Shown in pieces: positions 1 through 9,492 of a stretch of 64,000 nt of DNA (within the stretch, counting starts at the first letter, position 1; every line of letters starts with the position of its first letter). The translations under genes and the position numbers were made by a program. Below the pieces are notes generated by a model. It ran no database searches and was not told the origin of the DNA. It saw only the letters and a list, made by a program, of their open reading frames with translations. The DNA is from Fodinibius sp036381435 (GTDB lineage Bacteria; Bacteroidota; Rhodothermia; Balneolales; Balneolaceae), in the NCBI GenBank assembly GCA_036381435.1, contig DASVCW010000038.1:1-64000 (forward strand). The letters are read 5' to 3'.

Positions 1-29
1 AGAAATCATTTGGGAGAAACTGCAAGCCA

Positions 30-1163
30 TTGAATCAGACAGTAAAAATACAGAGGAAACATCTTAGGGAATATATTGCGCTGAGTTTAGTGCCTAAAAT
101 TGGGGCACAGCGCATTCGGTTATTACTTCAAAAAGTTAATCATCCGCAGGAGATTTTCCGGATGAATCGTTCAACCCTTGAACAGATTGAGGGCATTGGT
201 CCGGTTTTAGCTGATGCGGTTTTACAATTTAATAATTGGGACCGGGTTGATAAAATTCTTGAGCAAACTGAAAAAACGGGAGCGCAAATCATTACTTATC
301 AAGATGAAGCTTACCCTAAATTGCTGAGAGAGATTTATGACCCGCCTGTTTTATTCTGGTTGAAAGGAGATCCTGAAGTGCTCAATTTACCCGGAATAGC
401 GGTGGTGGGAACACGAAGGGCTACTGATTATGGAATTGAAAAGGCACGGGATTTTACAGGTGAATTGATAAAAAGCGGATTGACGATAGTCAGTGGATTG
501 GCTTATGGCGTGGATTCTGCAGCTCATCAAGCTACATTAAAATCCGGGGGCAAAACCATTGCTGTTTTAGGTTCCGGAATTGATAATATTTATCCCTCTA
601 AAAATTATGGGCTGGCACAAGAAATCGCAGAAAGCGGAGGAGCCGTTATTTCAGAATTTCCTCTGGGCACAAAACCGGACATGGGTAACTTTCCGGTGCG
701 AAACCGCATTGTAAGTGGAATGACTTTAGGTACGCTGGTAATTGAATCAGGACTAAAGGGAGGAAGTATGATAACAGCTCAGTCTGCGCTCACCCAAAAC
801 CGTGAAGTTTTTGTGGTACCACATTCGCTCGAAAATAAAAACGGCGTAGGCTGTAACCACCTTATAAAAAGAGGGGCGGGTAAGTTGGTTCAATCAGTAC
901 AAGATATTCTGGAAGAAATTCCAGCACGGGATGTGGAAGAGTCAGCGGAAACAGTTTCGAAAGAGCCACAATGGAAAAGCCTGGAGCTTGATGATCTTTC
1001 CGTCTCTATTTGTGAATCACTCGAAGAAAACCCATTACATATTGATGAACTGGCAGAGAATCTGGATATGAAGTCGCATATACTGCTTTCGAAGCTGCTA
1101 GAACTTGAAATGCAGGAATGCGTGAGGCAAACGGCGGGTAAGAATTTTGAGCTGATTGGGTGA
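30..1163 (+). CDS. dprA: DNA processing protein DprA (Smf)
   Basis: 377 aa, TTG start. DprA binds incoming single-stranded DNA in the cytoplasm and loads RecA during natural transformation. An N-terminal helix-hairpin-helix region (about residues 40-65, with IEGIGPVLADAV) precedes the Rossmann-like core. The core has the family hallmarks VVGTRRATDYG (about 125-135), SGLAYGVDSAAHQ (about 157-169), the GSGIDNIYPSKN stretch, and FPVRNRIVSGM with ESGLKGGSMITA. A small winged-helix domain follows at about 320-377. The length is normal for the family. The family is certain; the exact start is less so because only 29 bases lie upstream in the window. Many non-competent species also carry dprA, so it does not prove competence. 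Confidence 0.95.
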   Translation: MNQTVKIQRKHLREYIALSLVPKIGAQRIRLLLQKVNHPQEIFRMNRSTLEQIEGIGPVLADAVLQFNNWDRVDKILEQTEKTGAQIITYQDEAYPKLLREIYDPPVLFWLKGDPEVLNLPGIAVVGTRRATDYGIEKARDFTGELIKSGLTIVSGLAYGVDSAAHQATLKSGGKTIAVLGSGIDNIYPSKNYGLAQEIAESGGAVISEFPLGTKPDMGNFPVRNRIVSGMTLGTLVIESGLKGGSMITAQSALTQNREVFVVPHSLENKNGVGCNHLIKRGAGKLVQSVQDILEEIPARDVEESAETVSKEPQWKSLELDDLSVSICESLEENPLHIDELAENLDMKSHILLSKLLELEMQECVRQTAGKNFELIG

Positions 1164-1189
1164 AAGAGCCAGGGGTAATCACAGTACAA

Positions 1190-1370
1190 TTTGTCATACT
1201 GAGCGAAGAGCTGTGCTTTCCAGCCCGTAGTCTTTCATAGGAATGCCTTACGGCAGAAGTATCTCTGTTAATGCTATAAAGAAATTTAATAAAGGCAGTT
1301 ACTCGTTTTGGGAGATCCTTCGACTGTATGTTGCAAGAACGCGACACTTCACTCAGGATGACAGTTTTAA
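1190..1370. repeat. Dispersed GTCAT...ATGAC inverted repeat between dprA and the TVP38 gene
   Basis: The spacer begins with GTCATACTGAGCGAAGAG and ends with CACTCAGGATGACAG, so its two ends are diverged inverted copies of one motif, about 150 bp apart. Related copies lie at 4334-4489, 21862-21995, 26277-26346 and 27799-27878. The similarity is read by eye. Short ORFs crossing this region are by-products of the repeat. Confidence 0.6.
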
Positions 1371-2108
1371 TTATTTTCTCCAGTACTTATCATACACTAC
1401 ATAAGCGATAAAACCGGCAAGGCTTATTGCCGAAACCCAGATAAGGCCTGTTGTTAACCGTTCCATATCTTCTGCCATCCAGGCAATGAGCATTGTAAGC
1501 GGGGTAACTCCCGCAATGGTTGCGATCATAAATTTCCAGTAATTCATAGTTAAAAGCCCGGCGACAAAACTGATGGCATCATCAGAAAGGAAGGGCGCGA
1601 AACGAAAAATGATTACAGCACCTACTCCGTATCGATTCATAAATTCTTCAACCTTTTCTTTAGATTTTTCACCGATTAGTTTAGCAATGGTTCGGGCCCC
1701 CAAAAAACGGCCTACAAAATAACCGATGGTTGATGCTGTACAAATGCTTAAAATAGCTAAAAGCGACCCCCAAAAGGGCCCGTAGGCTAAGATAGCAACA
1801 AGTATCATCAGCACACTGTTAATGATCAGTAAAAACATTTGGGCAACAGTAGTAAGGACGATGAAAAAGGGTCCCCAAAAGCCGAATTGCAGTACCCATT
1901 GAGAAATTCGATCATCATTGCCGCTGGTAAGTACGGCAAAAGCTTCTTGAAGAAAAGAGCGGTAGGAGGGAATGAGAAAATAAGCGCCAACCAAACCGGC
2001 AATTAGAATTGCGGTGGCGATAAAAGTAGATTTGCTTTGATGAACTTCATCATTTTTTGTCATAAATCCGATCATTTTAGAGTTTTTAAACAGCATAGTC
2101 CCCTTCAA
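1371..2108 (-). CDS. TVP38/TMEM64 (DedA-like, VTT domain) membrane protein
   Basis: 245 aa integral membrane protein. One transmembrane helix lies at about residues 28-47. The conserved SNARE-associated/VTT core follows (about 70-215), with FGFWGPFFIVL, a hydrophobic stretch through MILVAILAYGPFWGSLLAI, GYFVGRFLG, and FRFAPFLSDDAISFVAGLLTM. A final helix is near residues 220-238. VTT proteins are thought to act in membrane lipid distribution or transport; the substrate cannot be told here. The N-terminus has methionines at residues 1, 5, 12 and 16, so the true start could be up to 15 codons later. It stands alone between opposite-strand genes. Confidence 0.85.
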   Translation of the reverse strand: MKGTMLFKNSKMIGFMTKNDEVHQSKSTFIATAILIAGLVGAYFLIPSYRSFLQEAFAVLTSGNDDRISQWVLQFGFWGPFFIVLTTVAQMFLLIINSVLMILVAILAYGPFWGSLLAILSICTASTIGYFVGRFLGARTIAKLIGEKSKEKVEEFMNRYGVGAVIIFRFAPFLSDDAISFVAGLLTMNYWKFMIATIAGVTPLTMLIAWMAEDMERLTTGLIWVSAISLAGFIAYVVYDKYWRK

Positions 2109-2213
2109 AATTCACTCATGGCAGATTTTAAGCCTTGATCATTAAATGTTACTAATATAGGTTTTAGAGCCGATTGATTATTTAAATTAGGCTTAAGAAA
2201 AGGTATCTTTGAT

Positions 2214-2804
2214 GTGATGTTCAAAGTTCAAGACACCATATTAGCCGAAGAAATAGCTACCGCAAAATTTGCATGTAACCTTACGCGTTGTAAGGGTGCC
2301 TGCTGTGTGGTGGGTGATGCGGGAGCTCCCGTTTCTGCAGGTGAAATCCCCGCGCTAAAAAAAGCTTATAAAATTGTTAAAGATGAATTGCGGCCGCGTG
2401 CGCGGGAAGTGGCTGAAAACGAAGGATTAGTTAAAGGAAACAATCAGCAAGGGTATGAATTAGCTTGTACTGATGAACGAGAGTGTGTTTTTGTTTCTTA
2501 TTCGGATGACGGTACCGCCCATTGTGCTATTCAGAAAGCTTATTTCGCCGGACGATTAAGCTGGGAAAAACCACTTAGCTGTCACCTTTTTCCTATTCGA
2601 TTAAAACGTATCATGGATTTTGAATACGCCAGTTTTGAATATGTGTCTGAACTTTGTTCTTCCGCTTGTGAAAACGGAGAAAAAAAGGGAATTTACTTAT
2701 CAGAGTTTTTGGAAAAGCCGTTGGTTCGCCGCTATGGCGATGCGTGGTACAGAGAGTTTAAAGAAGCTTGCAAAAAGCTTAGAATGAAAAAAAGAGAGGC
2801 CTGA
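2214..2804 (+). CDS. DUF3109 family cysteine-rich protein
   Basis: 196 aa cytoplasmic protein with a conserved cysteine pattern typical of DUF3109: CNLTRCKGACC at about residues 21-31, then further cysteines in ACTDERECVF, HCAIQKAY, SCHLFPIR and CSSAC. The spacing suggests a metal or Fe-S site, but the function of the family is not known to me. The start is GTG at 2214 or the adjacent ATG at 2217. The stop is one base from the GTG of rpoN, so the two genes are almost certainly co-transcribed; this pairing is the only functional hint. Confidence 0.85.
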   Translation: MMFKVQDTILAEEIATAKFACNLTRCKGACCVVGDAGAPVSAGEIPALKKAYKIVKDELRPRAREVAENEGLVKGNNQQGYELACTDERECVFVSYSDDGTAHCAIQKAYFAGRLSWEKPLSCHLFPIRLKRIMDFEYASFEYVSELCSSACENGEKKGIYLSEFLEKPLVRRYGDAWYREFKEACKKLRMKKREA

Positions 2805-2805
2805 G

Positions 2806-4317
2806 GTGATTAAAACAAGTCAACAAATGAATCAGAAACAGACGCAGCAGCAACGTCTGTCTCCACAGCAAATTCAGTATATCAAGTTGTTGCAGCTACC
2901 CACTATTGCTTTAGAACAGCGGATTAAGGAAGAGCTTGAAGTGAATCCCGTTTTGGAAGAAGAGGCTCCAAACTTGCATGAAGACGGGGAAGATCAGGAA
3001 TGGGAAACAAAAGATGCTGAGAATGATGAATTGGATCCGGTCGATCAGAATGATGAAATCGACTGGGACGAATTTATGCATAATTCTCAATTTGATGGCA
3101 ATTATAGCGGGGGCAGTTACAGTGGTAATGAAGACTGGCGCGATCTGCCCGATCCTTATCACGAATCACAACTCGAAGAACTCGAACAGCAAGTTGCTTT
3201 ACTGGACTTCAACGATGAGCAAAAGCTGATTGCAGATCAAATTCTCGGCTCTCTGGATGAAGACGGTTATTTTCGACGTGAAATAGAAGCCGTGGTTGAT
3301 AATATCGCTTTTAATCACGGCGTGCTGATAAATAAGCAAGAAGTGGAAAAAGTCAGAAAAGCTATTCAGAAACTGGACCCACAGGGAATCGCTTCACGGA
3401 ATCTGCGCGATTGTTTGTTACTTCAATTGGAAATGATGGTAGAGGATACGCAGGGAAGAGCCAACGCCATCAAAATGCTTCGCGATCATTGGAAACTCTT
3501 TGAAAAAAAGCATTTCACCAAGCTTAAAAAGAAACTGAATATTGATGATGATGAACTGCGAGCTGCTTTTGAGTGCGTGAAGGGGCTGGACCCTAAACCC
3601 GGCGCTTCAGGCAATGTGGTTGATGATACTCAAAATTATATTGAGCCTGACTTTGAAGTGTATTATCAGCCGGCAGAAAATAAACAGGGCAGCCAAAGGA
3701 GCGAGGGGGATTTTGTGATTAAGTTGAATAACGGGAATATTCCGCCTTTGCGCATTTCACCCCATTACAAAAAAATGTGGGATGACCTCAAAAAGAGGAA
3801 AAAAGCTTCAAAAAAAGAGACCAAAGAGACGAAGAATTTTATTAAAAGTAAGGTTGAGTCGGCACAGTGGTTTATTGATTCAATTCGTCAGCGGCAAAAT
3901 ACGCTGATGAATACCATGAAGACTATTGTTGCTCTTCAGGAAAACTTTTTCAAGCATGGCGAGGGACTCAAGCCTATGATTCTTAAAGATATTGCCGAAC
4001 GAGTAAATCTGGATATTTCAACTATCTCGCGTGTGGTAAACGGCAAATATGTACAAACCCATTTTGGTGTTTTTGAATTGAAATATTTTTTCAGCGAGGG
4101 GCTTCAAACGGAAAGCGGTGAGGAGGTTTCAAGTCGTGAAGTAAAAAATGCAGTGCAGGAGATCGTTGATAATGAAGATAAGCAGAAGCCGCTGAGCGAT
4201 CAGGCTATTTCTAAACTGCTAAAAAAACAAGGTTATAAAGTAGCCCGCCGAACGGTAAGCAAATACCGGGAAAAGTTGAATATACCTGTTGCCCGTCTCA
4301 GAAAGCAAATTATTTAA
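2806..4317 (+). CDS. rpoN: RNA polymerase sigma-54 factor
   Basis: 503 aa, GTG start one base after the upstream stop. Sigma-54 directs RNA polymerase to -24/-12 promoters and needs AAA+ activators. Region I is clear at the N-terminus (LSPQQIQYIKLLQLPTIALE, then ELEVNPVLEEE). An acidic region II spans about residues 50-110. The core-binding and HTH regions follow; DIAERVNLDISTISRVVNGKYV is the HTH segment. The C-terminal RpoN box is present as ARRTVSKYREKLNIP near residue 480. The length is normal. No sigma-54 activator gene was recognised in the window. Confidence 0.97.
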   Translation: MIKTSQQMNQKQTQQQRLSPQQIQYIKLLQLPTIALEQRIKEELEVNPVLEEEAPNLHEDGEDQEWETKDAENDELDPVDQNDEIDWDEFMHNSQFDGNYSGGSYSGNEDWRDLPDPYHESQLEELEQQVALLDFNDEQKLIADQILGSLDEDGYFRREIEAVVDNIAFNHGVLINKQEVEKVRKAIQKLDPQGIASRNLRDCLLLQLEMMVEDTQGRANAIKMLRDHWKLFEKKHFTKLKKKLNIDDDELRAAFECVKGLDPKPGASGNVVDDTQNYIEPDFEVYYQPAENKQGSQRSEGDFVIKLNNGNIPPLRISPHYKKMWDDLKKRKKASKKETKETKNFIKSKVESAQWFIDSIRQRQNTLMNTMKTIVALQENFFKHGEGLKPMILKDIAERVNLDISTISRVVNGKYVQTHFGVFELKYFFSEGLQTESGEEVSSREVKNAVQEIVDNEDKQKPLSDQAISKLLKKQGYKVARRTVSKYREKLNIPVARLRKQII

Positions 4318-4333
4318 GGCGATGGGATAAGCG

Positions 4334-4489
4334 TGAATAATCTTTAAAAGTCTTCCGAGCGATAGTCGAGGAATCTCATCTGTTCTGAACCGTTTGCTTC
4401 TCATGCAGGGTTGGCAATCAATTCATAGCGGATAGGATTTCTCCGCTTCGTCTCGAAAAATCGCCGGGACTCCGGTCGAAGTGACAACA
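4334..4489. repeat. GTCAT-family inverted repeat copy
   Basis: The spacer between rpoN and the convergent membrane-protein gene holds AGTCTTCCGAGCGATAGTC... and ends GGTCGAAGTGACAAC, a diverged inverted pair of the same family as 1190-1370 and 21862-21995 (shared words: GAGCGA, GGAATCTCATC, GGTCGAAGTGAC). No gene is evident in the spacer. Confidence 0.55.
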
Positions 4490-4516
4490 AGGTTTGAATC
4501 TTATTTAGAATTAACT

Positions 4517-6022
4517 CTATCCAAGACTCAGCGAAAGGCTGATGGCATTCCAAAATGTTTTTTGGGTCAACATCCAGACAACCAGCGAACTTACTAAAAT
4601 GAGGTACAGCCCGCTTGTTCCGAGAAGGTAAAGTTTCGGTTTTGCTTTTAGAAAACGAGCAGCATCAAAAGAGGTAAAGATAAACGCTAGCAGAAATATC
4701 AGGAATGCCGGAAGGGTGAAGAGGAGAATTAAAAAAGCGCTTCCTTCTGCTGCAAATATGGTAACTGCAATTGTAATTGCAAAAATGTTTATCTGAAGGG
4801 GCCAGGCAAAGATGGTGGCAATTTGGGTGATGGAATTTAAATTTCTATGAAAGACCCCCAGCCAGGTTATAGCGATAAAAGAGAATGTTAAAGCAACAAA
4901 AAAGGCCCAAAAGAAAAGCGAAAAAGCCCCTTTCCCTAAAATGGACAAAGCCGGAAAATGATGATAGAAAGCAGCTTCGCCCAAAGGTGAAAAAAGTGCC
5001 GAAAAGGTGACAAAAGCACCGGTAGCTAACAACAGAGAATTTTGTAGTATAATGATAAACGCCGGCCACGGAGATCGTAAATGCCGGTCGAAAATATCTT
5101 TAACAAAAAATTTGTGTCCCGTAAAGTAGCGAAATAATGATCTGCGGTAGAGAGGATCGGAGCTGTAAAGCAAAGCCATCATTCCCCAAACTGATAGTAG
5201 AACTAAAATGGGAACTGCGGTATCGCTTCGTTGCGGAAGCGTTTCATCGGGAATGGGAAAAACGGCATCAGACTCTGTAGCCAGGGCATAGAGTTTTTGA
5301 TCAAAATCGGGATATTTTTTTAAAATGGAGAAAAGCCAATTCGAATCAATGAAAATAGTTTTTTGGGGATGTACTGAAGTTGCTTTCAAAAATGTATAAA
5401 AGGGTGCGAAAAAATCATTTAAATCAGTCGAAACAGAAAATTGATAACCGCCTATCGAAGGCTTGGCGGGAAGAGAGAATGAATGGAGATTTTCCGTCGT
5501 AAAATGCTCAAAATAAATGATAAAATCGGCAATTTTGCTTGCTTGGGAAGGCGCCCTGCTGCTTACGAAGTAGATTCTTATATCATCCGATCGTTTAAGC
5601 TGATTTATAAAAGGCTCAACGGCCCGCACGAATTCGACTTCATTAACGGGCCCGAATTCAAACAAGCCCAGCGCCTGAACGGAAGGCTGTGATAAATAGG
5701 CCGAGGCACGCCGTTCGATTTCCTTAATGAATAGTGAATCAGGTTCAGCAAAAGTTTGGGCCAGAGGAAATTGAATACCTAAACTACCATAAACTTCCAG
5801 GCCCGATTCATTAATTTCCTCCCAGACTACAGGCAGGGGAAGTTCTTTAATTTCAATCGCTGTAATTCCCATTTTTTTGAATTGCTGCAATTGATGAATG
5901 GCTGTTTCAGGATTTTCGGGAAGATTCCAAATCACCCCAAAACTGTGTTGAGCGTATAAAGAAACTTGCGAGACAACAAGCAACAATGCCGTGAGAAATA
6001 AGTAGCGGAGCAGTTTAACCAA
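4517..6022 (-). CDS. Unrecognised secreted-domain plus polytopic membrane protein
   Basis: About 501 aa from a TTG at 6022; the frame stays open to 6193. I prefer 6022 because it begins a good signal/anchor sequence (LRYLFLTALLLVVSQVSLYAQ), while the upstream 57 codons look non-coding. Residues 25-230 form a soluble extracytoplasmic domain with repeated beta/alpha character (GITAIEIKELPLP, GLEVYGSLGIQ, VQALGLFEFGP), which suggests a TIM-barrel-like fold. The C-terminal half has five to seven transmembrane helices. I do not recognise the family. A secreted alpha/beta domain fused to a membrane module suggests cell-envelope work, but no substrate can be named. It is not in an operon. Confidence 0.7.
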   Translation of the reverse strand: MVKLLRYLFLTALLLVVSQVSLYAQHSFGVIWNLPENPETAIHQLQQFKKMGITAIEIKELPLPVVWEEINESGLEVYGSLGIQFPLAQTFAEPDSLFIKEIERRASAYLSQPSVQALGLFEFGPVNEVEFVRAVEPFINQLKRSDDIRIYFVSSRAPSQASKIADFIIYFEHFTTENLHSFSLPAKPSIGGYQFSVSTDLNDFFAPFYTFLKATSVHPQKTIFIDSNWLFSILKKYPDFDQKLYALATESDAVFPIPDETLPQRSDTAVPILVLLSVWGMMALLYSSDPLYRRSLFRYFTGHKFFVKDIFDRHLRSPWPAFIIILQNSLLLATGAFVTFSALFSPLGEAAFYHHFPALSILGKGAFSLFFWAFFVALTFSFIAITWLGVFHRNLNSITQIATIFAWPLQINIFAITIAVTIFAAEGSAFLILLFTLPAFLIFLLAFIFTSFDAARFLKAKPKLYLLGTSGLYLILVSSLVVWMLTQKTFWNAISLSLSLG

Positions 6023-6219
6023 GGTTGGGCTAACTATTAGAAGCCTTTGCAAAACTGTCCTTTTGCTCAAGGCCAACTTCGCCGAAGTAGTGAAGGCTAC
6101 GTAGGCTGAACTCTGTGTTATCGGAAGTTTGAAGTCCTCACATTTGGTTATATGCTCCGGTTTCAAGCTTCCTCTGGGCTTGATCTTGAACAAAATTCCT
6201 GGTTTTTCAAAGGCTTCTA

Positions 6220-6696
6220 TTACTTAAGTTCAACTGTCTTTTCGATGGGTAATTCAGTTGTTTCTTTAAAGCTACTGAGTACTACGTTTGACCGGCTTTT
6301 GCTCACACCGCTCCACGATTGAATACGGGACAGAAGCCTTTCGAATGATTCCGTGTTCTCTGTTCGAATTTTAAGTACGTGAGAACCATCACCCGTAATA
6401 GAATGGCATTCCAGAACTTCGCTTTCCTGGTTGATACGCTCCACGAACTTCGGATAATTGTCCGAGCCGTCCACCTCTACGAATACAAAAGCGGTGATGT
6501 CGAAGTTAAACTGTTTGGAATCTAAAATAGCACGGTACTCGAGGATTAAATTTTTCTCTTCAAGCTTCCGCATCCTTTCAGAAACCGAGGGAACCGAAAG
6601 ATGAACAATATCAGCTAATTTATTGCGCTGCGAGCGTCCGTCTTTTTGCAAATGTTTTAAGATTTTTAAATCAATTTCATCCAGAGTCTGTGCCAT
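6220..6696 (-). CDS. Lrp/AsnC family transcriptional regulator
   Basis: 158 aa. Residues 5-65 are the winged HTH (DLKILKHLQKDGRSQRNKLA then LSVPSVSERMRKLEEKNLI). Residues 70-145 are the RAM/AsnC ligand-binding domain with VEVDGSDNYPKFVERIN, CHSITGDGSHVLKI and SFKETTELPI. Such proteins bind amino acids and act as octameric regulators. It is divergent from serS across 188 bp, which may hold its operator, but no regulatory link to serS is evident. Confidence 0.92.
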   Translation of the reverse strand: MAQTLDEIDLKILKHLQKDGRSQRNKLADIVHLSVPSVSERMRKLEEKNLILEYRAILDSKQFNFDITAFVFVEVDGSDNYPKFVERINQESEVLECHSITGDGSHVLKIRTENTESFERLLSRIQSWSGVSKSRSNVVLSSFKETTELPIEKTVELK

Positions 6697-6884
6697 AATT
6701 TTCTCTTCTCCTTATTTTTGTTTGATCATGATAAAATAACTTTAAATAGTTAGGAGATCAAGCAAAATGTTTTCAAATTTCTATTATTAATTCATTAATT
6801 CGGGGTACAATTTACATTCAAACCTTTGCAAAAACTCTTTTATCTTAAGCTCATCTAATCAACCCTAAAAAACAGTTATAGCGA

Positions 6885-8171
6885 ATGTTAGATATCACAT
6901 TTATTCGGGAGCAAACAGAACAGGTTAAAGAAGGAATGCGCAACAAAGGAGAAAAAAATGTGGAGGCGGTGGATCAACTTTTGGAGGTTGATGAGCAGTG
7001 GCGGTCTCTGGTGCAAAAGGTTGACGAATTGCGGAGCGAGAGCAACACCCAGGCTAAAAAAATTGGCGGGTTGATGGCTGAGGGCAAAAAGGAGGAAGCT
7101 CAAAAAATCATTCAACATACTGGAAAATTGAAGAGCAGCATTCAGGAGGGGGAAGGGGAACTGAAGAAGCTGAAAGACAAACGCGATGATTTGCTGCTGC
7201 GCATTCCGAATGTGCCGCACGAGTCCGTTCCTGTAGGCTGGTCGGAAGACGACAACGAAGTATTTAAAACCTGGGGTAACCCAAATAAAAACGAGTGGCG
7301 GAAACCGCATTGGGAACTGGTTGAAAAGCAGGGATGGATTGATTTTGAGCGGGGGAGCAAAGTTACCGGGGCGGGATTTCCGTTTTATCTCGGCCCCATT
7401 GCCAAACTCCAGCGAGCCTTAATAAATTACTTTTTAAATAAAGCTACCGAAGAAGGTTTTACTGAGCTGCAGGCTCCCTATTTTGTGAATGAAGATTCGG
7501 CGCGTGGTACGGGACAAATTCCTGATAAAGAAGATATGATGTACGAAATTCCCCGTGATGAATTTTTTGCCATCCCCACAGCAGAAGTTCCCGTAACCAA
7601 CTTCCATCGGGATGAAATTATTGATGCTGAAAAGTTACCGATTTATTACGCGGCCTACACCCCTTGTTGGCGGCGCGAAGCGGGCTCTTATGGCAAAGAC
7701 GTGCGTGGCCTGAATCGCCTTCATCAATTTGATAAGGTCGAGCTGGTGAAAATTGTACATCCTGATACTGCTTATGATGAGCTTGAAAGCCTGCGAAAAT
7801 ATGCTGAATCCCTGCTTGAAGAATTGAAAATTCCTTACCGCACTTTGTTGATGTGTACCGGTGATATGGGCTTCACTCAAAGCAAAAAATACGATCTTGA
7901 AGTTTGGAGCCCCGGTCAGCAGCGCTGGCTTGAGGTGAGCTCCTGCTCTAATTTCGGTAGTTTTCAGGCGCGACGAATGATGTTGCGCTATCGGAAAGAT
8001 GATAACCAAACAGAAGTTTTGCACACCCTAAACGGTTCGGGGTTAGCGCTTCCACGCGTGGTTGCTGCTATTTTGGAAACCTATCAGCAGGAAGATGGAA
8101 GTATTGCCGTTCCCGAAGTTTTGCAACCGCTTATGGGAATGGAGGTTATAGAGGGAAATCCGAAATCCTAA
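6885..8171 (+). CDS. serS: Seryl-tRNA synthetase
   Basis: 428 aa class II synthetase that charges tRNA-Ser in the cytoplasm. Residues 1-110 form the tRNA-binding coiled-coil arm. Motif 2 is CWRREAGSYGKDVRGLNRLHQF (about residues 260-280) and motif 3 is NGSGLALPRVVAAILE near residue 383. TAEVPVTNFHRDE is the usual serine-site region. The length is standard. The start MLDITFIREQ is the conserved N-terminus of the family. Confidence 0.98.
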   Translation: MLDITFIREQTEQVKEGMRNKGEKNVEAVDQLLEVDEQWRSLVQKVDELRSESNTQAKKIGGLMAEGKKEEAQKIIQHTGKLKSSIQEGEGELKKLKDKRDDLLLRIPNVPHESVPVGWSEDDNEVFKTWGNPNKNEWRKPHWELVEKQGWIDFERGSKVTGAGFPFYLGPIAKLQRALINYFLNKATEEGFTELQAPYFVNEDSARGTGQIPDKEDMMYEIPRDEFFAIPTAEVPVTNFHRDEIIDAEKLPIYYAAYTPCWRREAGSYGKDVRGLNRLHQFDKVELVKIVHPDTAYDELESLRKYAESLLEELKIPYRTLLMCTGDMGFTQSKKYDLEVWSPGQQRWLEVSSCSNFGSFQARRMMLRYRKDDNQTEVLHTLNGSGLALPRVVAAILETYQQEDGSIAVPEVLQPLMGMEVIEGNPKS

Positions 8172-8228
8172 TGTTCAAAATTTAAAAACGTTCTTGGTTT
8201 CGAATTTCGGTCATTCGAATTTAGGATT
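8172..8228. repeat. TTCGAATTT-type dispersed repeat
   Basis: Between the convergent serS and dus genes: ATGTTCAAAATTTAAAAACG, then GTTTCGAATTTCGGTCATTC and GAATTTAGGATTTC. Similar words recur at 30230-30300 (between ftsW and murD) and 49170-49256 (between era and pdxJ), the latter with GTTTCGAATTTTGGTCATT. Confidence 0.55.
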
Positions 8229-9221
8229 TCACGAAGCCACTGCAAACATTTCCTGCTCTTTGAAGTTAAGCAGCAATTCCAGGATGGGCTGCATCTCTTT
8301 CTCTTTCATGATTTCTGCCCGTAGTTGCCGGCTGTTACGAACGCCTTTTAAATATTGCCCGTAATGTTTTTTCATAATGATGATGCCATACCTTTCTCCG
8401 TGATGTTCAACTGAACGCCGAAGTTGTTCTGCACACAATTCAATGCGATTATCCACGGTAGGTTCGGGAGGTATTTCACCCGTTTCAATAAAATGGCGGG
8501 AGTGTTCGAAAATCCAGGGATTGCCGATGGCACCACGGCCGATCATCACACCGTCAACACCGGTTTCATCAAACATACGTTTAGCATCCTCGGGTGAAGT
8601 GACATCACCGTTGCCGATGATTGGAATCTCGAGCCCGGGCGTGTTTTTGAGTTTTTTCAACCATTCCCAACGGGCATCCCCCTTATACTTTTGGCATCGT
8701 GTACGAGCATGAACCGTCAACGCCTTCACCCCGATAGATTGCAGCATCAGCGCCGCTTCCTGAATTTTGATGGTTCGGTCATCCCAGCCCAAACGCGTTT
8801 TGACGGTTACGGGCTTGCTTTCAACGGCGTCAACCACCGTTCCCGCCATGCGTTCCATCATGTCGAGGTCTTTCAGACAAGCCGATCCCGCGCCTTTTTT
8901 CACAATTTTATAAACAGGGCAGCCAAAATTAATATCAACGATATCGGGATTATTGCTTTCAGCTACTTTCGCGGCGCCTTCCATCGCTTCTTCCCGGCCG
9001 CCGAAAATTTGTACACCGAAAGGACGTTCTTCTTCACAAAAATCCATTTTGTGCATCGCTACATCAGAATCGCGGATGATCGCTTCAGAACTGATAAATT
9101 CGGTGTAGACTACGCTTGCTCCGCGACGCCGGCAGATAGTTCGAAAAGGAGAATCGGTGACATCCTCCATCGGAGCGAGTAAAAGCGGTTTTGGCCCTAA
9201 ATCGAGATCCCCAATTTTCAT
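8229..9221 (-). CDS. dusB: tRNA-dihydrouridine synthase (Dus family, DusB-like)
   Basis: 330 aa flavoenzyme that reduces uridines in tRNA D-loops. The TIM-barrel start LAPMEDVTDSPFR is at about residue 15. The catalytic cysteine lies in DINFGCPVYKIVKKGAGSACL (about 96-116). The FMN/tRNA-binding K and H residues are in VKTRLGWDD and VHARTRCQKYKGDARWEW, and GNGDVTSPEDAKRM with MIGRGAIGNPWIF completes the barrel. The family is certain; the DusB subclass is inferred from overall similarity to NifR3-type proteins. A monocistronic unit with its own start is likely. Confidence 0.93.
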   Translation of the reverse strand: MKIGDLDLGPKPLLLAPMEDVTDSPFRTICRRRGASVVYTEFISSEAIIRDSDVAMHKMDFCEEERPFGVQIFGGREEAMEGAAKVAESNNPDIVDINFGCPVYKIVKKGAGSACLKDLDMMERMAGTVVDAVESKPVTVKTRLGWDDRTIKIQEAALMLQSIGVKALTVHARTRCQKYKGDARWEWLKKLKNTPGLEIPIIGNGDVTSPEDAKRMFDETGVDGVMIGRGAIGNPWIFEHSRHFIETGEIPPEPTVDNRIELCAEQLRRSVEHHGERYGIIIMKKHYGQYLKGVRNSRQLRAEIMKEKEMQPILELLLNFKEQEMFAVAS

Positions 9222-9299
9222 AACACTATTAATAATGAATTTTTTTGATGGATGAAAACCTCAAATATAAAGAGTTTACTGAAAAACTTCGATTAATTT

Positions 9300-9390
9300 T
9301 GGGACTCATCCGAAGGCAGATGGGAACGAAAGGAAATTTTATTCCTTCCAACTCATCTGATGCAAAACCCAGCCATCGGATGAGATAAAT
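9300..9390. repeat. Imperfect palindrome upstream of the aldolase gene
   Basis: CTCATCCGA near 9306 is matched by TCGGATGAG near 9384. The enclosed segment has a smaller hairpin, AAGGAAATTTTATTCCTT. It lies in the 271-bp divergent region between dus and the aldolase gene. It may be another dispersed palindrome or a regulatory structure; only the symmetry is visible. Confidence 0.45.
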
Positions 9391-9479
9391 CCTTTAATAT
9401 TTGCTAATATTCCAATTCACTAATGATATGAATGTCTAAAATCCTTATTATTGGCTTAACACTACTTATTAACTTATTT

Positions 9480-9484
9480 AGGAG
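9480..9484 (+). promoter_or_regulatory. Shine-Dalgarno site of the aldolase gene
   Basis: AGGAG lies 8 bases before the ATG at 9493. Strong SD sites are uncommon in many Bacteroidota, and this one supports the start chosen for an expected high-expression gene. A comparable GGAG precedes ftsZ. Confidence 0.7.
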
Positions 9485-9492
9485 AATGGGAT

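Noticed and set aside
6023..6193. ATG start at 6193 for the membrane protein
   Set aside because: The 57 extra residues have no protein-like pattern and precede a good signal sequence at 6022.
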